From Salinisphaera sp049568105 (GTDB lineage Bacteria; Pseudomonadota; Gammaproteobacteria; Nevskiales; Salinisphaeraceae), in the NCBI RefSeq assembly GCF_049568105.1, contig NZ_CP145335.1, forward strand, positions 1,426,001-1,490,000: DNA of 64,000 bases. The letters are read 5' to 3'. Within the stretch, counting starts at the first letter, position 1. Each line of letters opens with the position of its first letter. The position numbers were made by a program, and so were the translations under genes. The notes beneath the pieces were generated by a model, which was not told where the DNA came from, did no database searches, and worked only from the letters and a program-made list of their open reading frames with translations. Shown in pieces: positions 9,017 through 16,651 of the stretch.

Positions 9017-10186
9017 ATGGCCGAACTGGCACTCGAAGGGGAGGCGCGCCTGACGCGCCGTCGTATCTGCGGCACATTGTCTTTTCTCGGCAATGGTTTC
9101 GGCATGGGCGTGTGGTCGATCGAGATCGCGCGCGTTCAATCCACGCTCGGGGCCTCGGAAGCCGAGATGGGCATGGCGCTGCTGGTATTCGCGGTCGCGG
9201 CGCTGGCGGCCATGCCCATCGCGGCCCGGCTGGCGGGCCGGTTTTCGATCAATCGAATCTGCGGCGTATTCGGGCTGGCCTTTGCCTGTGCTCTGGTGCT
9301 GCCAGGGCTGGCTGCGAGCGTGCCCATGCTGTGTGTCGCGCTGCTATGCCTGGGGATCGCCCACGGCAGCCTCGATGTCGTGATGAACTCACGGGCCAGC
9401 CTGGTCGAGGGCGATTATGGGCGACCGATCATGTCTTCGTTTCATGCCGCCTGGAGTATTGGCGGGGCGGTGGGCGCTGGCACTGCCGGCATTCTGACCG
9501 GGCTGGGCTGGACGGCACCGGCCATTCTGGCGGTTAGCGCCGCTGTGGCCCTGGGCGTATTGCTCGGCGCGCTCGGTGGCCCGCAACCGCCGGTGCCGCC
9601 GGCCCGACCGGCCGCGCCGGCGCGAAACGGATGGGCCGGCATGGACTGGAACCTGCGCCTGATCGGGCTATGCGTGATCGCGTTCTGTGCGCTGTTCGCC
9701 GAAGGCGCGCTCGCCAACTGGACCAGTATTTATCTGCAAGGCGCGTTGACCGGCCTCAGCGGCGGCTTCGCGGCCGGCTATGTCGCGTTTTCGGCCGGCA
9801 TGTCGGTCGGGCGCATCGGCGGCGATCGCGTAGTCGGGCGGCTCGGTCGGCGGCGGGTCGGAGGGATCGGGGCCCTGGTTTCGGCCGCAGCGTTGTCTTA
9901 TGTGCTCTGGCAGCCGACGCTGGTGTCAGCTGGGCTGTGCTTTGTGGTGATCGGTCTCGGGATGAGCAATGTAGTCCCGATCACGTTCAGCACGGCCGGG
10001 CGTACCGCCCGCAGCGCCTCGCGGGGCATCGCCACGGCAGCTTCGGCTGGCTATACCGGCCTGTTGGTCGGCCCGGCGCTGGTGGGCCTGCTCGCCGACT
10101 GGTTCACCCTCGACCGGGCCTTGTTTGCGCTGGTCGTGAGCATGGCGCTGATCGCCGCGATGGCGAGTCGCGTACTTGAACGATAA
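9017..10186 (+). CDS. MFS transporter (YbjJ/FucP-like)
   Basis: This 389-aa protein has twelve hydrophobic segments. It starts at ATG 9017 behind GGGGGAA. 'GIAHGSLDVVMNSRASLVE' in helix 4 and 'SSFHAAWSIGGAVGAG' in helix 5 are typical of the YbjJ-like branch of the major facilitator superfamily, which includes sugar carriers and putative exporters. The second half begins after a Pro/Ala-rich loop (about residues 192-208). The substrate is unknown. It directly precedes the inositol region but is separated from iolB by an AT-rich promoter. Confidence 0.85.
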   Translation: MAELALEGEARLTRRRICGTLSFLGNGFGMGVWSIEIARVQSTLGASEAEMGMALLVFAVAALAAMPIAARLAGRFSINRICGVFGLAFACALVLPGLAASVPMLCVALLCLGIAHGSLDVVMNSRASLVEGDYGRPIMSSFHAAWSIGGAVGAGTAGILTGLGWTAPAILAVSAAVALGVLLGALGGPQPPVPPARPAAPARNGWAGMDWNLRLIGLCVIAFCALFAEGALANWTSIYLQGALTGLSGGFAAGYVAFSAGMSVGRIGGDRVVGRLGRRRVGGIGALVSAAALSYVLWQPTLVSAGLCFVVIGLGMSNVVPITFSTAGRTARSASRGIATAASAGYTGLLVGPALVGLLADWFTLDRALFALVVSMALIAAMASRVLER

Positions 10187-10217
10187 CGCCTATGGCTGCC
10201 GGGAGCTGTCGGCGGAA

Positions 10218-10273
10218 TCGACTAAAGTATGAAACAGAATATTTGCCAGCAAATAAAATAAAAAATATGTTCT
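10218..10273 (+). promoter_or_regulatory. iolB promoter region with shared element
   Basis: This is AT-rich DNA just upstream of iolB. TCGACTAAAGTATGAAACA at 10218-10236 is almost repeated at 13313-13331 upstream of the dehydrogenase operon. The perfect palindrome ATTTGC-CA-GCAAAT follows at about 10241-10254. A weak half-match to the IolR operator form (AAAA-N6-TTCT) lies at 10260-10273. Its place ahead of iolB suggests an inositol-responsive promoter. Confidence 0.5.
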
Positions 10274-10317
10274 ATTTGTCGTAACGATGAATCATCCATT
10301 CAATACGCAGGGTCGCT

Positions 10318-11109
10318 ATGGATCTTTTGCTCAACCCAACGCGCGATGCCGCCGAAACGCTGGATACAGCCCGGGCCACTGAGCCGCTGGAATACGTGCG
10401 GTTTCGTCAGCGCAATCTCTCCGAAGGCGAAGCCTTTGCCGATAACAGCGGCGATCTGGAACTGTGCCTGGTATTGCTCAGCGGCAAGGCCACCATCCAC
10501 TGTGGCGACAACACATTCGAGGCCATCGGCGAGCGCATGAATGTATTCGAGCAGGTGCCGCCGTATGCGGTCTATCTGCCGAACGACATGGATTATCGGA
10601 TCGAGGCGCTGACCGATGTCGAACTCGGCATCTGTGGCGCGCCGGGCCATGGTACCCATGCGCCGCGCTTGATCAGCCCCGATCAAATCAAGCAGACCAC
10701 GCGCGGTGAAGGCGCCAATGTACGCCACGTGCATGACATCCTGCCCGAGACCGAAGCCGCCGATAGCCTGCTTGTCGTGGAGGTCTATACCCCGGCTGGC
10801 AACTGGTCGAGCTATCCGCCGCACAAGCACGACGAAGACAACCTGCCGCAGGAATCCTTCCTCGAGGAAAGCTATTACCACCGGCTCAATCCATCGCAAG
10901 GCTTCGGCTTCCACCGCGTGTATACCGACGATCGTTTAATAGACGAGACGATGGCTTTCGGCGACGGTAGTTGCGTGTTGGTGCCACGCGGGTACCACCC
11001 GGTCGGCGCGCCGTACGGTTTTGACCTTTATTACTTGAACGTCATGGCCGGGCCGAAGCGCGAATGGAAATTCACGACCGATCCGGACTTTGCGTGGCTG
11101 GTCAAGTGA
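10318..11109 (+). CDS. iolB: 5-deoxy-glucuronate isomerase
   Basis: This 263-aa cupin protein belongs to the IolB family. It isomerises 5-deoxy-D-glucuronate to 5-dehydro-2-deoxy-gluconate, the step between IolD and IolC in inositol breakdown. The metal-binding motif 'YPPHKHD' (about residue 165) and 'PQESFLEESYYHRLNPSQGFGFHRVYTD' are diagnostic; the C-terminal 'PRGYHPVGAPYGFDLYYLNVMAGP' completes the second cupin barrel. The length is normal for the family. It is not in the main iol operon (16652-23937) but has its own AT-rich promoter. Confidence 0.95.
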   Translation: MDLLLNPTRDAAETLDTARATEPLEYVRFRQRNLSEGEAFADNSGDLELCLVLLSGKATIHCGDNTFEAIGERMNVFEQVPPYAVYLPNDMDYRIEALTDVELGICGAPGHGTHAPRLISPDQIKQTTRGEGANVRHVHDILPETEAADSLLVVEVYTPAGNWSSYPPHKHDEDNLPQESFLEESYYHRLNPSQGFGFHRVYTDDRLIDETMAFGDGSCVLVPRGYHPVGAPYGFDLYYLNVMAGPKREWKFTTDPDFAWLVK

Positions 11110-11158
11110 TCGAGGGCTGTCCGGATTCACGCCGGCCTCGGGGCGCAAGGAGTTGACG

Positions 11159-11344
11159 ATGAGCGACATGAGTGTCGATACGGTTTTTCAGGGTGCAGGC
11201 GATGCCAAGCGTGACCGGCAGTGGGTGAGCGAGCACCCGGTCTGGGCCCGGATCGGTGATTTTATGGAGCGTTTGGCCAGCTTCTGTGGCACCCATTCGG
11301 CGGGCTATGTGGCCCCAGTTCGAACAGATCGCGATCCGCGATAG
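11159..11344 (+). CDS. Small hypothetical protein, 61 aa
   Basis: A short frame begins at ATG 11159 with a strong AAGGAG six bases upstream, 49 bp after iolB on the same strand. The product starts MSDMSVDTVFQGAGDAKRD and contains 'HPVWARIGDFMERLASFCG'. I do not recognise it. It may be a real small protein co-transcribed with iolB, or the 5' remnant of a decayed gene, since the region beyond it has no coding signal. Confidence 0.45.
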   Translation: MSDMSVDTVFQGAGDAKRDRQWVSEHPVWARIGDFMERLASFCGTHSAGYVAPVRTDRDPR

Positions 11345-11467
11345 ATCGGCCCAGAGCGATATAGATAGGCCCAGATAAGCCCGAGCGGTGGCTACGCGGC
11401 GCGCTAAAGCCGAACGGTCGAATTAGTCGAGGTCGGCTCTAATCGGGCTCGGCAAATGTTTGGACAA

Positions 11468-11496
11468 CCGGCTGTTTCGGCAGTCGGTTTTTTTTT
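11468..11496 (+). terminator. Rho-independent terminator downstream of iolB
   Basis: A seven-pair stem, CCGGCTG/CAGTCGG (one G-U pair), around the loop TTTCGG is followed by nine T residues. It would end the iolB transcript. Confidence 0.8.
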
Positions 11497-11511
11497 GGCC
11501 CAAACTAGGGG

Positions 11512-11772
11512 GTATTAAGGTTTCGTCCGAGCGCCACGTTGCCGCCGCAGTGGTCGCGGGCAGGGCGCGAGCCACCGCTTCTGGGCGTACTACGAACCAG
11601 AATCGCAACGCTGCAGGGCGATTTGCGGCCCAACCCTTCGGGACAAGCGCCGTTCCGTTTCGCGGCAACCCGGCGTTGTCGCTCTCTCGCATAAGCCGAC
11701 GACGTCATGCTCGCTACGTCTCGTCTTGCCGCAAAACAGCGCTTGGCGCGGACTCGTACGAAACCTCAACAC
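11512..11772 (+). repeat. MITE-like dispersed repeat, copy A (about 261 bp)
   Basis: This is a non-coding element with imperfect inverted ends. The left end reads TTAAGGTTTCGTCCGAGCG and the right end, read on the other strand, TTGAGGTTTCGTACGAGTC. Internal blocks such as CCCAACCCTTCGGGACAAGC recur in copies B (26953-27176) and C (31829-32095, reversed). No transposase is seen. The rest of the gene-free stretch, 11497-12079, holds nothing else I can support. Confidence 0.7.
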
Positions 11773-12079
11773 GCCAGGGCGCGCCGTCACGTGATACGTC
11801 GCCGTACTCGCGGTCCTGCGGTGGCAAGCCACGGCATTGTGAGCGTGGTGTGGCCCCGCACGTGAACGAACGATCACCCCGGATGGCCGCCATAGGTCCG
11901 ACCCTGCGGGTAACGCCTGCCGATCGCGCCATGCCGGCGTGGCAGGTCTTGAACGTGGGCCCGCTAGGCTCGGCAGCCTGCCTGACCCGATGGGCGGGCG
12001 TCATGCGAAGGCGCGCCCTAATACCGGCCCCGAGGCAGGGCCATTACCCGGGGCCGTAGGTCTGCATTGTAAAAATGAC

Positions 12080-13045
12080 TCAGTCCGGCAGTACGAAATC
12101 CGGTTGTTCGCGCGGCATCACGCGCTTGAGCAGATCGACGCTCCGGCGCACGCCCTCGTTGCAAGATAAATTCTGGTCTTCGTGCTCGATCGACAAGACG
12201 CCGTCCGAGTAGCCACGCGCCTGCAGTTGCCAGCAGAATTCCCGCCACCAGTCCTCGGACTGGCCATAGCCGAGGGTGACGTAGGACCAACTCCGTTCCA
12301 GGGTTTGGTCCATCGAGCGGCTATCCAGCCGGGTCGCCTCGGCGAGGTTGTGTGGATCGATGTACGTGTCCTTGGCATGGACGTGATAAATGCAATCAGA
12401 ATAGCGGCGGATCATCTCGATCGGATCGCCGCCCATCCACATGAAATGGCTCGGATCGAAGTTCAGGCCAACCGTGGAGCCGACGGCTTCGCGCAGCTGC
12501 ATGAAGGTCGGCATGTTATGCACCAGCTGGGCGCCATGGGCCTCGATGCATAGCTGGCCGACGCCGTGCGCCTCAGCAAACTCAGCCAGTTCGCGCCAGT
12601 AGGGAATGGCGACATCGGTCCATTGGTAGCGCAGTGCGTCTTGGGTTTCCGGGGGCCACGAGGTCGTGATCCAGTTCGGCATACGATCGCCGGGGGCACC
12701 AGCGGGAAGCCCCGACATCAACACGATGCGCGGCACTTCGAAAACCTCGGCCAGCCGAATGGCGTCATGCACCACCTGTGATTGGCGCTCGCCGTCGGTG
12801 GGATGGAGCTGGTTGCCGTTGCCAGTGAATGCCGAGATCTGGAGTCCGCGATCGCGAATCTTGGCAGCGAGTTCGCGCTGACGCGCAGGGTCTGCGAGCA
12901 AGGCTGCGACATCGCCGATATGGGCCGCCGCGCCCCAGTTGCCAACACAGAATTCGATCGCATCGATATCGAGCTCGGCGCAGTAGTCGAGCATGGCATC
13001 GAGGCCCATATTGGCAACGCTGTCGGTGACCAGGCCTATCTTCAT
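12080..13045 (-). CDS. Sugar phosphate isomerase/epimerase (AP-endonuclease-2-type TIM barrel), inositol-linked
   Basis: This 321-aa protein is in the xylose isomerase-like TIM-barrel superfamily that includes IolE, IolI and IolH. It starts MKIGLVTDSVANMGLDAMLD behind a GAGGAG site. Metal-ligand strands are visible: 'IDAIEFCVGNWG', 'QLCIEAHGAQL', 'VGLNFDPSHFMWMG' and 'IYHVHAKDTYID', then 'GVLSIEHEDQN'. The reaction is probably isomerisation or epimerisation of an inositol intermediate or a sugar acid. It is transcribed away from the dehydrogenase operon at 13428, and a candidate IolR site sits 50 bp upstream of its start. Confidence 0.85.
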   Translation of the reverse strand: MKIGLVTDSVANMGLDAMLDYCAELDIDAIEFCVGNWGAAAHIGDVAALLADPARQRELAAKIRDRGLQISAFTGNGNQLHPTDGERQSQVVHDAIRLAEVFEVPRIVLMSGLPAGAPGDRMPNWITTSWPPETQDALRYQWTDVAIPYWRELAEFAEAHGVGQLCIEAHGAQLVHNMPTFMQLREAVGSTVGLNFDPSHFMWMGGDPIEMIRRYSDCIYHVHAKDTYIDPHNLAEATRLDSRSMDQTLERSWSYVTLGYGQSEDWWREFCWQLQARGYSDGVLSIEHEDQNLSCNEGVRRSVDLLKRVMPREQPDFVLPD

Positions 13046-13095
13046 GAGCTATCTCCTCAGTGCTTCGGTCGAATATTTATTGTGGATTAGAAGCT

Positions 13096-13109
13096 AGAAT
13101 GAAAATTCC
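13096..13109. promoter_or_regulatory. Candidate IolR operator
   Basis: AGAA-TGAAAA-TTCC fits the GGAA-N6-TTCC operator form reported for RpiR-type IolR, with one change in the left half. It lies 50 bp upstream of the isomerase gene at 12080-13045. Confidence 0.55.
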
Positions 13110-13427
13110 ATTGCTGCAAGCGTCAGCGGTGTCGTTTCCAGGCGTAGGTGTCAGGCAGCGGGCCGACGTGTACACCGAGCTGGCGGTCCGTCGCATAGCA
13201 CGGTCTCAAGCCGGTTTGAAGCCATTCAATCCATTGTTTGGCGAGATCGCCGAAGCAAGGGCTCGCCGCCCCGGGGCGGCAGCAGCCTGCGGTTGCAAAA
13301 CCCGCCGATGGCTCGACTAAAGTATAAAACAATAAGTTTGTAAAAAATAAAAATAGAAAATAAATTCTAATTAGTTCGCGCTCGGGTCGGATCGACTCGG
13401 GCCATTGTCGTTGCAAGGGAGAAGCTC
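13110..13427 (+). promoter_or_regulatory. Intergenic and promoter region of the dehydrogenase operon
   Basis: No gene is supported here. TCGACTAAAGTATAAAACA at 13313-13331 copies the iolB promoter element. At 13355-13368, AGAA-AATAAA-TTCT is a palindromic variant of the IolR operator, extended to TAGAA...TTCTA. AAGGGAG upstream of GTG 13428 is the ribosome site of the next gene. Confidence 0.55.
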
Positions 13428-14432
13428 GTGAGTCGGACGTCGATCAACTGGGGCGTGCTGGGCGCCGCCGAAATCGCCCGTGAGCACACCATCCCAGCCA
13501 TTCTCGCGGCGGATAACAGTCGTGCCTATGCTTTGGCGAGCCGGCGTGGCGTGCCCGCGGAGCTGGTTGACCATTTCGGTTTCGAAACCGGCTATGGCGA
13601 CTATGAGGCGCTGCTGGCCGACCCAGCGGTGGACGCGGTCTATCTGCCATTGCCGAATGATCGCCACGCAGCATGGACGCTCAAGGCCGCACAGGCTGGC
13701 AAGCATGTGCTGTGTGAAAAGCCGGCAGCGCTGACTGCCGATCAGACCCGCGAGGCGATCGCGGCCTGTGAATCAGCCGGCGTGCTGTTCATGGAAGCCA
13801 TGATGTACCAGTTCCATGCCCAGCACGCCCGCGTTCGCGCGCTGCTGGCCGAAGGGGCGATCGGCGAGGTACGCGGCGTTCATGTCAATCTCACGTTCAA
13901 TTTGGAAAAGAGCCTGTCGGACTTTCGCCACGGCACGCTCGAGGCCGGCGGCGGCAGCCTCTACGACCTGGGTTGCTACTGCATTCATGCCATCCGCAGT
14001 TTGCTCGGCGAGCCCGACCGGGTCGCCACGATAGCCCGCTTCGCCGGGCCCCAGCAGGCCGAGATGTCGGCCGCGGCCGTGCTTGGCTACGACAACGGCG
14101 CCAAGGCTGGCTTCGATTGCGGTATGGACGCGACAGCCCGACATGCCTACGAGGTCTACGGCACTCGGGGCACGATCCGAGTACCCAAGGCGTTTGTGCC
14201 CCAGGCCGACGGTGACGGCCCGATCGAGATCGTCGACGCCGACGGCCATACGAGCGTCGAACGCACGACGTCATTCCAGTATCCGAACGGTATCGCTCAT
14301 TTTGCCGACTGCGTACTCAATAACCGCAGTCTCGATTACTCGCCAAGCGATGTGCTGGCCAATATGCAGGTGTTGGATGCCTGTATCGAATCGGCCCGTA
14401 CCTCGCGCATCGTTACATTGGAGAAACAATAA
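13428..14432 (+). CDS. Gfo/Idh/MocA family oxidoreductase (dehydrogenase 1)
   Basis: This 334-aa NAD(P)-dependent dehydrogenase has the nucleotide site 'WGVLGAAEIAREH' and the catalytic 'CEKP' Lys motif near residue 95. 'GGGSLYDLGCYCIHAIRSLLGEP' is typical of the sugar/trans-dihydrodiol branch of the family. The start is GTG 13428 behind AAGGGAG. It is the first of three consecutive dehydrogenase genes and abuts iolG with no gap. In this setting it probably oxidises an inositol isomer, an inosose or a related sugar, but the substrate cannot be read from sequence. Confidence 0.85.
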   Translation: MSRTSINWGVLGAAEIAREHTIPAILAADNSRAYALASRRGVPAELVDHFGFETGYGDYEALLADPAVDAVYLPLPNDRHAAWTLKAAQAGKHVLCEKPAALTADQTREAIAACESAGVLFMEAMMYQFHAQHARVRALLAEGAIGEVRGVHVNLTFNLEKSLSDFRHGTLEAGGGSLYDLGCYCIHAIRSLLGEPDRVATIARFAGPQQAEMSAAAVLGYDNGAKAGFDCGMDATARHAYEVYGTRGTIRVPKAFVPQADGDGPIEIVDADGHTSVERTTSFQYPNGIAHFADCVLNNRSLDYSPSDVLANMQVLDACIESARTSRIVTLEKQ

Positions 14433-15443
14433 ATGTCCGAGTCCATCATGAACCTGGCCATCATCGGCGCCGGGCGTATCGCCCAGGTCCATGCGGCCGC
14501 GGCCGATGGCGATCCGCGCATCGCACTGAAATATGTCTCGGATATCCGTACCGAGGCCGCTCAGGCTCTGGCCGCGGCCTATGGTGCCGTGAGCGTGGAT
14601 GCCGATGCCATCTTCGACGACGACCAGATCGATGCTGTGCTGATCGCGTCCTCGACCGCGACCCATGCCGAGTTCCTGGAGCGGTCTGCGAAGGCGGGCA
14701 AGGCCGTGCTTTGTGAAAAACCGATCGCGCTGGACATCGAGCGCACGAAAGCCGCGGTGGACGTGGTCAATGCCCACCCCGTGGCCTGTGCGCTCGGTTT
14801 CAATCGCCGCCACGATCCGCAGTTCGCCGCGCTCAAGTCCGGTATCGAGGCTGGGCGCATCGGGCAGTTGGAAACATTGACCATCATCAGCCGCGATCCG
14901 GCGCCGCCGCCCATCGACTACATCAAGGGCTCCGGCGGGCTGTTTTTCGACATGATGATCCACGATTTCGACGTCGCACGCTGGTTGCTGGACGAGCCGA
15001 TCGCCTCGGTGTTCGCCAGTGGCGGCGTGATGGTCGATCCGGCGATCGGCGAGGTCGGCGATATCGATACTGCGATGGTGGTGCTGACCACCGAATCCGG
15101 CCGGCTGTGTCATATCCAGAACTCGCGCCGCACGGCCTACGGCTACGATCAGCGCATCGAAGCGTTCGGCAGCCAAGGCATGCTGCAGGCGGTCAACGAG
15201 AACGAGACCCGGCTGCGCTATACCGGCGAGACCGGCCAGCTCGACGAACCGCCCAAACACTTCTTTCTCGAACGCTACGGCGTGGCCTATGGCCGCGAAC
15301 TGGGCGATCTCTACGAAGCCTGGAGCACCGGGCGGACGCCCAAGGCGACCCACGAAGACGGCTACCAGTCGCTGCGCTTGGCCGCGGCCGCGACCCAGTC
15401 GCTGGCCGAAAATCGCACCGTCAAGCTCGATGAAATCAGCTGA
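14433..15443 (+). CDS. iolG: Inositol 2-dehydrogenase
   Basis: This 336-aa Gfo/Idh/MocA protein most resembles classical IolG. It has the Rossmann start 'LAIIGAGRIAQVHAAAA', 'LCEKPIALDIERT' with the catalytic Lys, and 'GFNRRHDPQFAALKSGIEAGRIG'. The active-site helix 'GGLFFDMMIHDFDVARWLL' (Asp and His) and 'SRRTAYGYDQRIEAFGS' are also IolG-like. IolG oxidises myo-inositol to scyllo-inosose, the first step of the pathway. It starts at ATG 14433, immediately after the stop of the upstream dehydrogenase. Confidence 0.9.
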   Translation: MSESIMNLAIIGAGRIAQVHAAAADGDPRIALKYVSDIRTEAAQALAAAYGAVSVDADAIFDDDQIDAVLIASSTATHAEFLERSAKAGKAVLCEKPIALDIERTKAAVDVVNAHPVACALGFNRRHDPQFAALKSGIEAGRIGQLETLTIISRDPAPPPIDYIKGSGGLFFDMMIHDFDVARWLLDEPIASVFASGGVMVDPAIGEVGDIDTAMVVLTTESGRLCHIQNSRRTAYGYDQRIEAFGSQGMLQAVNENETRLRYTGETGQLDEPPKHFFLERYGVAYGRELGDLYEAWSTGRTPKATHEDGYQSLRLAAAATQSLAENRTVKLDEIS

Positions 15444-15474
15444 AGTCGCGCGCTGACCGAATAGGAGACGCATC

Positions 15475-16494
15475 ATGGCGAACAACCTACGCATTGCCGT
15501 TATCGGCACCGGCCGTATGGGCAGCGACCATATCAAGCGGCTGACTCATCGCATCGCCGGGGCCGACGTGACTGGGGTGGTCGATATCGATGCCGGCCGG
15601 GCCCAGGCCGCGGCGGCTCTGGCCGGCGAACACGTCACCGTCTGGGACGATCCGCATGCTGCGCTCGCCAGTGGCGAATACGATGCCTTCGTGCTGACCA
15701 CACCGGGCATGCTGCATTACGACGTGCTCATGGACGCGCTGGCCAAGCGCGTGCCGGTATTCTGCGAAAAACCGCTGACCGCAGACGCTGCCACCGCCCG
15801 CGAGATCGTGGATGCCGAAGCTCAGCTCGAGCGCCGTGCGATCCAGGTCGGCTTCATGCGCCGTTACGACGCCGGCTACCAGCGCCTGCGGCGATATTTT
15901 ACCGACGGCTCGCTCGGCGCGGCGCTCATGCTGCACTGCCGACACCGCAATCCCGATCCGCCGCCGAACTTCACCGACGCGCTGATGATCTACGACTCAG
16001 TGGTGCACGAGATCGACGGCGTGCGTTATTTCGCTGGTGAAGAGATCACCGAGATCTCAGTGCGCAAGGGCCGGGCGACCACGGGCGGCCAGGGCAAGCT
16101 GTCCGACCCGCAACAGGTGCTCATGCGTACCCAGTCTGGCGTACTGGTCGATGTCGAGATCTTCGTCAACGCGCTGTTCGGCTACCAGGTGCATACCGAG
16201 GCCGTATTCGAACGCGGCGTAGTCGATATCGGCAACGATGAGGGCGCCTATGTCCGCTCGGCTGGGCGCTGGGGCGGGGAGGTCACGCCAGGTTTCGAAC
16301 AGCGCTTCGCGGCGGCCTTCGATACCGAATTCCAGGGCTGGGTGAACCGGCTGCGCGAAGGGCTGCCGCCGAACGGGCCAAGCGCATGGGACGGCTATGC
16401 GGCCGCGGCCTGCTGTGAGGCCGGAGTCGAGGCCCAGATGACCGGTCGCACGATTACCGTCGAGTTGGGCGACAAGCCGACCTTCTATGGCTAA
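15475..16494 (+). CDS. Gfo/Idh/MocA family oxidoreductase (dehydrogenase 3)
   Basis: This 339-aa protein has the nucleotide motif 'IAVIGTGRMGSDH', catalytic 'CEKPLTADAATA', and 'GFMRRYDAGYQRLRRYF'. The substrate-helix 'DALMIYDSVVHEIDGVRYF' resembles actinobacterial inositol dehydrogenases. It probably acts on myo-inositol or another isomer (scyllo- or D-chiro-). AGGAGACGCATC precedes the ATG, and it lies 31 bp downstream of iolG in the same operon. Confidence 0.85.
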   Translation: MANNLRIAVIGTGRMGSDHIKRLTHRIAGADVTGVVDIDAGRAQAAAALAGEHVTVWDDPHAALASGEYDAFVLTTPGMLHYDVLMDALAKRVPVFCEKPLTADAATAREIVDAEAQLERRAIQVGFMRRYDAGYQRLRRYFTDGSLGAALMLHCRHRNPDPPPNFTDALMIYDSVVHEIDGVRYFAGEEITEISVRKGRATTGGQGKLSDPQQVLMRTQSGVLVDVEIFVNALFGYQVHTEAVFERGVVDIGNDEGAYVRSAGRWGGEVTPGFEQRFAAAFDTEFQGWVNRLREGLPPNGPSAWDGYAAAACCEAGVEAQMTGRTITVELGDKPTFYG

Positions 16495-16537
16495 AACCGC
16501 CGGCTATGCGCGGTACGGCGATTCGCTGCGCCGACGC

Positions 16538-16582
16538 AACTTTAGTCGCAGAACGCTTGAAACAGAAATTCCTTTATTGGAA
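16538..16582. promoter_or_regulatory. iolC operon promoter region
   Basis: AACTTTAGTCG at 16538-16548 is the reverse complement of the CGACTAAAGT element found before iolB and before the dehydrogenase operon. It is followed by AT-rich DNA with the palindrome TTCC-TTTATT-GGAA at 16569-16582. This is a candidate site for IolR or another inositol regulator. Confidence 0.45.
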
Positions 16583-16651
16583 AATTTAGAATAAATAATT
16601 TATCGGCAGAGCGGGTCGAACCGCTGTTCCGAAACCGAAGCGGAGAAGCCC

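Noticed and set aside
11161..12079. Protein-coding genes in the stretch after iolB
   Set aside because: The open frames there are Arg/Ala-rich, lack ribosome sites and cover the MITE-like repeat.
14271..15536. A 421-codon minus-strand frame over iolG
   Set aside because: Antisense shadow; His/Arg-rich composition without domains.
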